From positions 8,242,811 through 8,306,810 of the forward strand of contig NW_024037062.1 in NCBI RefSeq assembly GCF_015706575.1: a stretch of 64,000 nucleotides of DNA, given 5' to 3'. The position numbers and the translations under genes are program-made. Of the stretch, positions 44,901 to 55,300 are shown one piece after another. This stretch comes from Patiria miniata. Taxonomy: Eukaryota; Echinodermata; Asteroidea; Valvatida; Asterinidae. How positions within the stretch are numbered: position 1 is the first letter of the stretch; every line of letters begins with the position of its first letter. The notes beneath the pieces were generated by a model. It was given only the letters and a program-made list of their open reading frames with translations. It ran no database searches and was not told where the DNA came from.

Positions 44901-47301
44901 AATTTTCCAGCATCTATAAATTGATCAATTTCATCTTTAGTGGAGTCAGGGAGCCAGACTATTTGAACATATTTGCTTTTCTTGGTTTTTCCAGCATTTT
45001 CAAACACAAAACTTCAAACTTGTCAGTGTAACAACATTTGACCTATTATACTAAGCCCTCGAATAGTCCATTTCTGAAAATTACAGCAAAAGTTAATAAT
45101 GTACATTCCCTTTAATGAGAGGGTATTATTGGGTAAACTCGTGCATGTCTATGTATTTTAGAAACAACCCGTTCGCCAATGTCACCGACTACACAACTTC
45201 CTACCATATTTATAGACTCACACAATACCCATTGCGTGCATTTCAGATGCAGAGAGAGATCAGTGAGGTGGTTGGAGGTGACCGGCAACCATCTTGTGAG
45301 GACCGTCCCAGCATGCCCTACACCAACGCGGTCCTGAACGAGATACAGCGCTGGCGACCGGTTGCGCCCTTCACTCTACCCTACGAGACGACTCAAGAAA
45401 TACAGCTGAAAGGCTACACCATCCCAAAAGGAAGAAGTAAGTCGTAAGAAAAAAACAAAACGTCTCTCATATACTGTTTCCGCGTTAAATTTAAGTGCCA
45501 TTTCTAAGGGCGCTGGTAGGCCTACGACTAATTTCGTCTATGAGAATTGTTTTAGTTTTACTGAAATAACACTAACTGTTTTGTGATCTGGACACAACTT
45601 TAAAATGATGGTTTCCTTCATTATTCCGTAACTTGAAACGTACCTGAGTGATTTGAATGATTCTTGTAAAAAGGAAACTTAATGTCTGGCTTTCATATCC
45701 TAGATTGTGAAAGTGCTACGGGCAACACTTCATTCAAAATTGGTCCTACCATTAGGGTTTCAGTTTGTTTTAACTCACCTTGTATGAATATGGCTTTCTC
45801 TACCTCATATCAAACAACAGCGGTGATTATTCATCTGTGGGCAATGATGAACGACCCCAGGGTTTGGGATTGTCCGGAGGAGTTCAACCCTGACCGCTTT
45901 CTGAGCGAAGACGGCACGAAACTCATCCAACACGAAAGGTTCAATCCCTTCTCAGTCGGTAAGTTGGCGAACCACACAATGTCGGAGACCCCAGATTTCA
46001 AAAATTATTCACAAAGTTTCTTCGGACCAATCAAGATTTTAGGCCATTAGGGAAAGGAATTAACAGAAAGAAACAAAGCCAGAGTACACTATGGGCTCCG
46101 TGCGTCAGGCAAGATGGCGTCGGTCGGTCACCCCCAACTGTAATTTCTTGGGCGGTGAGGTGAACGGAGCGGATAACCTATGATCAGGGCGGGCAAACGC
46201 AACTGTGCAACTTTGATTCATAATTTACGATTACGAATTATACATTTACAACACATCACACGTCCCCCTTATTTGTTTACTCCACAATATCATGTAGACG
46301 TTAATTCGCTAAATATGCACGCATGCGCCTGAAGTTTACGGAAGCACTTCTGAGGCCATAATAGGCAAGTTCGCGCAAGAACTATTGTTGACCATTTGTT
46401 AACCATAGTTCAACTATTGTTAGCCCGAACTCTGTCTAGTCGACAGGGTTGACTACGCTAGTCGACTATTTGGAACCAGTCTACTGGGCCTGGTTGCACC
46501 GCTGGTTACCAATACCCGCGCGCATTCATAACGTACAGCAGGGAGCCAGGATCCAGAAGTTTTGGATGACATTTTGACCAGCATTTGGTTAGAGACGTTT
46601 GCACGTTGCTATTAGTGCGCAGACGTAAGGTACGTCACAAATCAATCACTAATGGTCCTTGCCCGAACTTGGCCATAACTGAACGATTGCGACGCCATTT
46701 TGGGCAATTCAAATAGACTTGAATTTAAGGTTAATGGCCGCAAGTTATTATACTTCGTTTTTTCAAAATTTTCATTCTTCTCATCATGCTTCAATCGATT
46801 CCGATGTTTATTACCTAGTTTAAGTTGGCAGGGCGCCCTTATTCGCTAGATAATTAAAGGTAAATCAAGGACGACATAATTATGTTGGTCATCTTTTTTT
46901 TCTTCTCTGCAGCCTGAACACCTGAGAGAGATCTGAGTAATTGTAAAAAAAAAATTGAAGTATGGGGATTTATCACTGGTGTCTATAGGAATTGATTTGC
47001 TTGGTTGCCCCCATTTAGGTCTGGAACCGCCAGCCGAATATTGTCATAGTGGATTTTTTTCGAGATGACTTCTTCTTAAGCTTTCTGATTGTCGATCTTT
47101 TTTTTGCCTTCTCGTGTCAAAGGTCGACGGAGCTGTCTGGGCGAGGGGCTGGCCAGGATGGAGCTGTTCCTGTTCGTCACCAACCTGTTCCAGAGGTTCA
47201 CTTTCAAGCTGCCGTTGGGGGCGCCCAAACCTTCCATGAGGGGTGTCCCCAGCTTCCTTTACTCACCAGATCGGTTCGAAGTGTGCGCGGTTAAACGCTA
47301 G
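41950..47301 (+). CDS. Cytochrome P450, CYP2-clan-like (gene C), 6 exons, 511 aa
   Basis: Plus-strand paralogue of A and B. Exons are 41950-42331, 42786-43192, 43890-44129, 45247-45436, 45821-45958 and 47123-47301; lengths 382+407+240+190+138+179 give 511 codons plus TAG. All internal introns have GT-AG borders. The N-terminal anchor ([15 protein letters not shown]) and [13 protein letters not shown] hinge point to the ER membrane. The I-helix reads [10 protein letters not shown], with Ala where A and B have the usual second Thr; the catalytic Thr of GTDT is kept. The K-helix is NEIQRWRP, followed by [16 protein letters not shown] and [14 protein letters not shown] with the haem-ligand Cys. 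It is more diverged than A is from B (for example [13 protein letters not shown] in exon 2). Predicted monooxygenase, substrate unknown. Introns 1-4 carry SINEs, a microsatellite and MITE remnants. Confidence 0.93.
42478..42665 (+). mobile_element. SINE fragment in P450 C intron 1
   Basis: It contains the SINE tail TTGGGCAAGACACTTTACTA, GATTGCCTCTCTTCACCCAG and CTCATCGCCTGATGAACAGG, as in 57580-57720. The tRNA-like head is missing or decayed. Confidence 0.6.
43260..43525 (-). mobile_element. tRNA-derived SINE in P450 C intron 2
   Basis: On the minus strand the head has A-box-like TGGCCTAGCGGTTAAG and B box GGGTTCGAGCCC, then AAGGCACTTAA and a body of about 180 bp. Confidence 0.7.
43705..43800 (-). 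mobile_element. Second tRNA-like SINE head in P450 C intron 2
   Basis: The minus strand reads GTTGGCGTATAGTGGTACTC and CCCGGGTTCGAATCCTGCCT. The B box is good and the A box is degenerate. Confidence 0.5.
44236..44715. repeat. (GTACTC/ACTCGT) microsatellite-like arrays
   Basis: Imperfect hexamer runs of TACTCG at 44236-44385 and 44575-44715 are separated by about 190 bp of ordinary sequence, in P450 C intron 3. They produce long open frames of Tyr/Ser/Thr/Arg that are not genes. Confidence 0.75.
44720..45115 (-). mobile_element. TTAA-flanked MITE (piggyBac-type), copy 2, reversed
   Basis: This is the inverse of much of 55724-56250. It holds the central palindrome GGTGGTCGGCCGACCACC and ends AATGTACATTCCCTTTAA. 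The far end is lost next to the microsatellite. Confidence 0.6.
45535..45782 (-). mobile_element. Tc1/mariner-type MITE, right half only
   Basis: It matches the right arm of 23817-24298 (TCATATCCTAGATT and TTTTAACTCACCTTG followed by TA). It lies in P450 C intron 4, 38 bp from the exon 5 acceptor. Confidence 0.6.
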
Positions 47302-48419
47302 CAGCCTCGACTCCATGGGCGCATGCGCGTTCCTTGCAGTAACTAAGATCGCGCAAGGCATGATGGGAAACAACATGGCACAGCAAGATCGTACCCATGG
47401 GGAACGAGGTTGAAACGCTAGATACTAAAAATTGGATACTGGGCATAGATTGAATTGTAATGTTCGACTTCACAGAGTTAAATTTGGTATTTAGGGTTTT
47501 TTGCTGGAGCCTGGTCCCAATAACTTGCCATTCTGCATTGCACCTATCGCACAGATTGAGTCACTTGCCTGTGATCTGGGCAGTGTTATCGTATAGGATT
47601 ACTTCACAGTTGCGTAAAGCAGAGGCAGACTTTCAGTGGAATGTTTTTGCACTTTTCTCTGACCAGCTTTCTAAAGCTTTCCCTTGTCATTACAAGACCT
47701 GAGACCTGGCAGCGAAGTCGGGACGCCAGACGGAAGTAGGGACCGTCTGCCACATAGGAAAGCGCACATGTAAACAAAGCGTGACGTCATTAGGTCTCAG
47801 GCAGAAGCCAACACATTTTTTCACAAGGATTGGTTATAATACAAACGAGTGGGTTGTACACATTATTGTTGATAAGGGTAAAGATTTATTTGCGAAAAGT
47901 TTTAGTAGGTTTAGTTTTTATAGCCAGAATATAATTTTACAGTTCGCTTTTAAAATTGACTGAGATGTTTTATTTAACTTATAAGTTATAGCTATTGAGT
48001 GCAAACTCACGTATTTGGTGAAGTAGGTAGGCTTATAAGCTTTGAGCTTTTTAAATGCTGAGCATTACATTATTTTATCAAGTCTTAAATTGTTTGCTTT
48101 TACGGTTTTCTTAAATTCTGCATTTGGGGAGTATGTTTTAGCTGCAGAAGCTAAACATCGGAATTAGAGTAAAAACGCGACGGTGTTTGTTCTTGTAACT
48201 GCGTAATTTGGTTAATATACGAATACATTGAGCAAACTTATTTACTTGAAGTTACATTGCATGCATTTAAGAAGTGACAATTATTGTAGGTCATTTAGTA
48301 AAATGATTCAAAATTTGTGATCTTCAATAATTTTAAACGACGAACTTTGGAACTTGACGCAACTGGTATTGACGAAACAATTGAGGGCGCTGTATCAATA
48401 TGGCGCCATTTCAGGGTAT
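47302..48419. other. P450 C 3' flank and unannotated intergenic DNA
   Basis: 47505-47615 is the complement of the shared P450 3' flank (GTGATCTGGGCAGTGTTATC). 47690-48419 has no feature I can support. Confidence 0.5.
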
Positions 48420-48429
48420 AGACCTTTCT

Positions 48430-48945
48430 CAACCTCGTCCCCAGTGCTTACTTTATTTCCAACTGCGTTTCCAATAGTAAACCCTGGATATGAAACTTTC
48501 TTCCTGTATCCTGATTGGATACCGCAATTGGCTAGTAATGGATTTTTATCGTGTACTTGGTGTTATATATTCACAACGTGCAGTACGTGTTTTTGCGATC
48601 ATTCGTCCACGCCTTCTCGAAAATACTAATTTCCTTTCCCAAGTTGCTCATATTAATATGAAATATGATACTGCATGTTATCTCGATAAGATCGTAACAG
48701 TTTGATTTCAAAAATCGTGTTTTCGTAACTCACGCCGTGCTCGCGCTGCTACGAGTTGACTCTGTTTTTACCCCAGACACCGCATACAAAAACAAACGCT
48801 AATGTGTAACGCATATCCAGGCACCAGACTGTTCCTCATTTGCATACGTGTGCATAAAATCTTGCACATGCAAATGATCCAATACCAGGGTGAGAGAGCA
48901 GGTAGTGGTGGGCGCGTACTGCTCGACACCCTGGGGACGAGGTTG
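48430..48945 (+). mobile_element. 516-bp inverted-repeat element, CCTCGTCCCCA family (copy 3) with 10-bp flanking repeat
   Basis: CAACCTCGTCCCC to GGGGACGAGGTTG is flanked by AGACCTTTCT on both sides (48420-48429 and 48946-48955). Depending on where the terminus is set, the duplication is 8 or 10 bp. It is very similar to 40069-40585. Confidence 0.8.
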
Positions 48946-49299
48946 AGACCTTTCTGCGCTTGGTTGGCAAACTGCATTGTTGCCAACCAGGGCCTGCAAA
49001 ACTATGGAAGGTCAACTTAACTCAATTTTACAAAGCTTCTTCATTAAACGAAATTTGTCTGGTGTTTGTACCCGAAAGTGGTGAATGTAGTTAGTTCAAG
49101 AACACCTATACGGGAAACTTCATTTTAACATTTCATTGCGTAAACATTCAATAGTGTTTAGCAATACATCTAGCTGTTCCGTAATTTTTAAATAAATTAT
49201 CATCGGCTGTCCAATTTTGGTACACCAATCTATCTGCTGATTACATGTTTTTCTTGCAGTCCAGATCCTGCAATTCACAATTCAGTGCGCCGGCCAGAG

Positions 49300-49560
49300 T
49301 TTGCCATGGGAAGTCCATTTTTCAAGTTTACGGTCGACAAAACTTGACCCATAACTTAGCTAATTTGTTAGAGATTGTGGCATAGCGTTCTGCCGCCTGA
49401 CAAAAAAAAACACCATATTAGAAAAGGGCAAATAGTATACATGAATCATACGATTACGAAACTACTGACCGGAAACTGAATTCACAGCCGGTCCCCGCGC
49501 AGCGCGAATTTACCATCGCCACAATTAACGGGGACTTTTCGTGGCAAATTCTTGGTGGCG
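49300..49560. repeat. Dispersed repeat, relative of 5975-6310
   Basis: It shares TTTTCAAGTTTACGGT, GGCATAGCGTTCTGC and TTCTTGGTGGCGCACTGC with the repeat in P450 A intron 4. From 49560 to 50150 nothing is recognised beyond low-complexity C and A runs. Confidence 0.5.
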
Positions 49561-50153
49561 CACTGCCCCCGGTGCGGGATTTCGAGCATTTCGAGCGATG
49601 ATTGGCTGCAGCTTTTATTATATGTCTATGATTGGCTGCCGAACGCAAACTTTGCGGGCCGCGCCAAATTATTGTCGAATGGCAAACATGCTGATATGCC
49701 ACGTGCTCGTTAACACAATCAGTAATGTGGGTCTTAATAATGTCCCTACCGGCGAATATAGTCTGAATATCACCCGTTATCCAATCAAGCCAGTCTCCGT
49801 TTAAATATGTCAAAGCATGCACATTTCGGAGTCGACTTTATTCGTGACGTCATTTCATCCCCCTCCCCCCCCCCCAAAAAAAAATCGCGTTGCATAGAAC
49901 AACTTATCATCAACATACTGCCAAGAAATGTCATGACTAAAGGTCAAAGGGCTTTGGAATTATGGCTAATTAAACATTCATATGCACGAATTGTAATTTT
50001 GCTCTGTGTACACTGCGTATGGGAAAATTCAGTTAATTCACCGCGCGTACGCGTAGCGCCGGAAAAAAAATCGCTGCGTGGCCGTGGCAACCCTTGGTCC
50101 GATTTTTATGTTTTTGGTATCAAAAGATGCGCAAAGCTCGAGGCTAAAAAGTC

Positions 50154-50530
50154 ATAATAATAATAATAATAATCGGCATTTAAGAACGCCCTTTTTAGTA
50201 AATTAAATCACGGCGCTTACAGTATTATTATTACCCCTGATCATTGGGCCAATTAAACATTCCAAATACAATCTCAGCTCCCTGGGGAGTATACAGCTCG
50301 ATGCTGCCTGTTAGGCGCAAGCAAGCTAAATCAATCACATAACCATCTCTGCCTTCACAGGTACCCATTTACTCCTGGGTGGAGAGAAGCAATGAGTGAC
50401 AAAGTGCCTTGCCCAAGGGCACACGCACCATAACCCCGGGCTGGACTCGAACCCACAACCTGCAGAATTACCCGCAGACCACGAATTCAATGCCCTTAAC
50501 CACGAGGCCAGGGCGCTCCATAACAGCTCG
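50154..50530 (-). mobile_element. tRNA-derived SINE with (TAA)n tail
   Basis: The minus strand starts with a tRNA-like head (TGGCCTCGTGGTTAAGGGCA and GGTTCGAGTCC). It then has the body TTGGGCAAGGCACTTTGTCA, CTTCTCTCCACCCAGGAGTA and ends at a (TTA)n run at 50154-50172 that looks like its 3' tail. Confidence 0.75.
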
Positions 50531-50739
50531 CGTCGCGGAGAAAAAAATTCAGAACTGTCGAGGAAACGTCGGATTCCACCCCAGGCCCCTTTACGGTTAG
50601 GAGGTAAAATCTGGAGATATTAAGAGAGATCCTTAACCCTGTTACGAACTCTCGAATATAACAGCTCAATCCGGGTTTTACCTTTAAAGAGGTTTCACGG
50701 CATATACCAATCAGGACGGTATGCCCTCAATGCTTCTTG

Positions 50740-51110
50740 CTTTTATAGAATATTTTGTGGGCCGCGCCACGAATGAAAGTTTTTAAAATGAAGGATGGAA
50801 GCCGTGATCAGGACTGCGACATTGTGTTTCTGTAAAATTTGGATGGAATATGCCCCTCCATGGTTTGCTCTGTTTTGCAATGGAAATTAGACATCAGTGC
50901 GATGGGGTTCATGACTTAATTCTTTTTTGAATAGGGGTGATTATCTTTGGATGAAATTTCTGCCAAAAGTCATCGGACTACCTCAAAGCAAGTGAACAGA
51001 AAATGAAAGATGATAAAATGAGCTTTAATTTAATGCGCGCCTCAGACACCTTGGAGAGTTGTGAGAACATTGTATTTTTCCTGACCCGTACAAATTTTAT
51101 CATTTAGATA
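50740..51110 (+). repeat. Dispersed repeat family R1, copy 3
   Basis: It parallels 28015-28460 (GAAGCCGTGATCAGGACTGC, GTGAACAGAAAATGAAAGAT and CACCTTGGAGAGTTGTGAG). 51110-51780 shows nothing further. Confidence 0.5.
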
Positions 51111-51795
51111 ATGGCCAAAGGTAACCGCTAGAGGGCGCTACTTCCGTTACATTCATTTGGTGCAGCAAAACAAAATATTCACTAAATATTTCCAATCTTG
51201 CGAATGAAAAGCAACAATTTACAAAATTTTCATTTATGATGGAAGGATATCAATACTTTATGATAAAAAATAGGCTTTTTGTCCAAATAGAAACTTTATT
51301 AGTAATTTGAACTGTGGCCAAGGGTAGCCAAAGCATTTTTTTTACGGGAACAGTTTGCTGTAAACACCGCTTAATTGCACTGTAATTTCACGTGTACAAG
51401 ACTATAGACTATCCAGGTAGGTTTTTTTTTTTTTAGGTTTTACTTTTACGTCGAGAACTGGTGCTTGATGAGAAATTCCATGCAACACTTGACATAAACA
51501 AAACGTACAGTTTAGCTTAAACAAGCAGTTTAAATCTAACGTTACTGTGTTCACACAGTGCAGGCATATTCAAAGCTGCTTCAGGACAGGTGCTGTGCTG
51601 GCGGTAACCCGTCATGCCCGTTGCATGTCGTTGACGTTGCAAGGGCGGACCCATAGCACATTTGAAAGGGGGGGGGGCTACAATAAATTTTGGTGCCCCA
51701 AAAAGTGGGTTTAAAAAACTACAGCGCGTGGTTCGGGGCCCAGTCAATGAGAGTCAAGCCTTAAAGTTAAACAGGTTGTGTATAAAAATTTATTG

Positions 51796-52241
51796 GGTAA
51801 TCCTTACTTTTAGGACCCCTTTCCTATATAACTTATAAGGTTAAAAGACTCACCAAAACAGCTGACTATGACACTCAAAAGTGACATTCTGATATTTATT
51901 GACACATTTGAACATTTGGCAATGACACCTCTTGAATATCAGCAGGTTTAATTTTGTAGAAAGAGGGCAGGGTTTTGATTTATGAGGGGTTAAAGACGAC
52001 GATGACAAACAGAAAATAAATTTAAAAAGCAAGATGGCGAACTGCAAAAAAAGGTAGGAAAGTCACATTTTCTTTGAAAGTGCTTTCAAAATTATAACTA
52101 ACATGAGTTTGTCTGAAGAAAAAAGACTTCTTTAGCCTGCAAAAGTCACTTTGGTACTGGACAGTCATCTGCAAAAGTCAGTTTTGAACAGAACTCGTAC
52201 AAACATGACAAAATAGAGGTGTCCTAAAAGTAAGGATTACC
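51796..52241. mobile_element. 446-bp DNA element with 8-bp duplication (hAT-like?) upstream of erlin
   Basis: The termini GGTAATCCTTACTTTTAGGA and its complement are flanked by ATTTATTG at 51788-51795 and 52242-52249. An 8-bp duplication fits hAT and some others; there is no transposase. It ends 85 bp before the erlin exon. Confidence 0.75.
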
Positions 52242-52325
52242 ATTTATTGTTTGTACTATAGTATTAAGTTCAATCTTTGATTTGAAAAACATTGAATTTT
52301 CTCTTTTGTAGTTTCCAATTTTGCA

Positions 52326-55300
52326 GTCCGTATTGAAGCCCACAGTTTTGGACACCATGGCAAACATCATTCCATTCCTGGCTGGATTTGTCGCGATAGC
52401 TGCCATCATGATGAACTTTGCTCTGCATAAAATTGAAGAAGGTATGAAACACTAGACCAAAGAATACGTGCAAGGCCAAGTAAAACTATAAACCAGTTTG
52501 TTATCCAGCATTTTAGGATTTCGATTTCAAATCAAAAGTTGCTAAAGCATGCTATAAATTGGGCCTGAATTCAGGGTCGGAAACCGTTCTCACTGAGCTG
52601 ATTGCAGCTATGCGATGTCACGCTCTGATCTGACGAATTACAGCAACTGTGCGGGTACACGTACATTGTGTCAACGCTTGTGCGCGCCTCACCGGGTAAA
52701 AAAAACAAGAAATACTAGCAAAAATTTAAAACGATGCATCTCGTTGGAAAGGCCTTCTTTCGTTGATTTCTTCAAACTGACAGCTTGCCAGAAATAATAG
52801 GCCTACTTTCACAGCAAGTTTAGTTCCCTTACTATCTTTCAACCAAGTATGTTTTACAACAATAATTACGTCAGTTACTTTTTGGATAGCTGCAAATGAT
52901 GGACTGCTAAGTTGGAAATCATTCCCATTCTCTGCAATACTGTCTTAAGTTCTTAGTCAGTGTTGAAAAGTCATATATGATTTTTTTTTCTCTTAAAAAC
53001 GTATCTAAAATGTCTCTTTTCACAATTTTAGAATATTACAATTTAATATGGGGTTCTTAAAAATGTATCTAAAATGTCTCTTTTCACAATTTCCCAATTA
53101 ACAAGCAAATACCGTGTGAGAAATTTACAAGACTTTGGTGAGTTATCCTAAATTTCTGAAATTCTGATATATTTTATATCTTTTTTTTTCTTTTCAGGTC
53201 ATATTGCAGTTTACTACAGGGTAAGAATGTCATTAACCGTAACTCCTTTTGGCCATGGACCATCCTCAATCCTTCAAAATCCTCCAATTGCCACCATGTA
53301 AAACTTGAATTCAGCCTCAATCCTCCAAAATCATCTGTTACTTTTCAATTAGTTCAGTGGAGGGGTGACCATTGCCTCAATCCTTCAAAATTCTCCAACA
53401 ATCACTGTTAATGGGTTGAGGCAGTGCCAATGACATTCAGAAGCAGTGCGGATGATATCGAACATAATGCAGCTTTCATTGAGCTTTTTCTGCCGGGAAT
53501 GACATCACATTTTTGCTCATGAATATGGAAATTGGCATTAGCATAAAAACAAAGACACCAAAATACCCTCAAATGGTAAAACGCAAATTGAAAATAAGCT
53601 TAACTGTGACACAATGGTTGCATTTTCAAGGATTGAAATTGACCAGTTTACATCGGAGAACGTGTATACACGCAAAAGTTTTGCGATATTCGGAACGGAT
53701 GATGGATAAGCACGCAACGAGCGAAGCCGAAAATATCTGTCTGCGACCCACTCGCAGCGAGCGTGCCCGGAAATATCAGGGTGTGCCACCCGCAGATGAC
53801 GACCTGAACCCGTCCGGCATCGAGGTTCATAAAAACAATCTCGCGCCTAGGTCCGGTCAATGTCAAAAATAATCCCGGCGGAAACTGGTTAAAAAACAAG
53901 TACATTGCATGGGCCCTTTCAGCTCAGCCAAACTTCCAGTAACCAGAAACTAATGTGCTTGTTTCATGGCGTTGTCTTCTTTCTTAGGGTGGTGCTTTAC
54001 TGACCTCGACGTCCGGCCCAGGCTTTCATTTTATGTTCCCGTTCCTCACTTCATACAGAACAGTTCAGGTAAGTTCGTAAAAAAAAAAAAAAGGCCAGGC
54101 AAGCCTATTACATGTTAAAGCTGGTCTCAGAGTGCAAACAAAAATCCATTTAATTGAATCAGAATGGCTGTTCACTGGAATCTGTCCATGACTGTTACGG
54201 GGTAACCCTATATGATAGGACTGCCCGGGTCGCTACACCAGCCAACAATACAACGTCGTTTTCCCAGTGCTTTTCTTGTAATATGGTTTCTTGACCCTAC
54301 TTCAGATGAAACAGAGCAGTTTTTTTTTTATGTTTGCAAATGCTGTATATTACCTTTATTAGTGTATTTTCCAACTGTCTAAATTTGCCAACATTGTAAA
54401 TTCTCTCTTGCACGGATTACAGATTACGCTGCAGTCAGACGAAGTGAAGAACGTGCCTTGTGGAACAAGGTATTTACGTAACAATGTTGACTCATACAAA
54501 ACCCTAAATTCAAACCCCTCAAATTCTAACAAATGGTTTTTCTAGTATTTTGATGGATTTGAGATCTACAGGGTGAGTCAAAAAACCGAAAACCCAAATG
54601 TCGGGACTATTGTTTTTAGTGTAGCACTTTGAAAATCTAGGATATAAAAGCCTGATTCATAAGCTTTCTCTGAGTACAAGAATCATTCAAATCACTCGTG
54701 TACTTTTCAAGTTACGGAATTTTAAACACCACCACCGTTTTAAAGTTCTGTCCACGGATCACAAAAAGGTGTGCGTTCTTTCAGCAAAATAAAAACAATT
54801 CACACACATCCATATGTGATTTTGTTTTTGTTTTGTTGAAAGAACACTTACCTTTTTGTGATCTGTGGACAGAACTTTAAAACGGTGGTTGCGTTTAAAA
54901 AAATGCAACTTGAAAAGTACACGAGCGATTCGAATGATTCTTGTACTAAAAGAAAGCCTGTGAATTCGGCTTTCGTATCCTAGATTTTGAAAGGGCTACA
55001 TGCAGAACTTCACTAAAACAATGGTCCCGACATGTGGGTTTTGCTTTTTTTTTTACTCACCCTGTATTTCTATCCTCCAAATGCTTATGCTGTTTTTTTT
55101 CCCGTTCCCCAGCGGAGGTGTCATGATTTACTTCGACAGGATAGAAGTTGTCAATATCCTTTCAGCAAGTGACGGTGAGTTTCCCATCAAAATACAAATT
55201 TCTAGAAAGAGAAAACCTTCTTTTTTTTTTGCATTTGCAACTGGATCCCAGAAAAACGAATCTCTAAAGAAAGTCTTTCACATAAAATTTCTCACACCGA

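Noticed and set aside
44236-44924. Tyr/Ser-rich proteins from long open frames
   Set aside because: They arise from the TACTCG hexamer arrays in a P450 intron.
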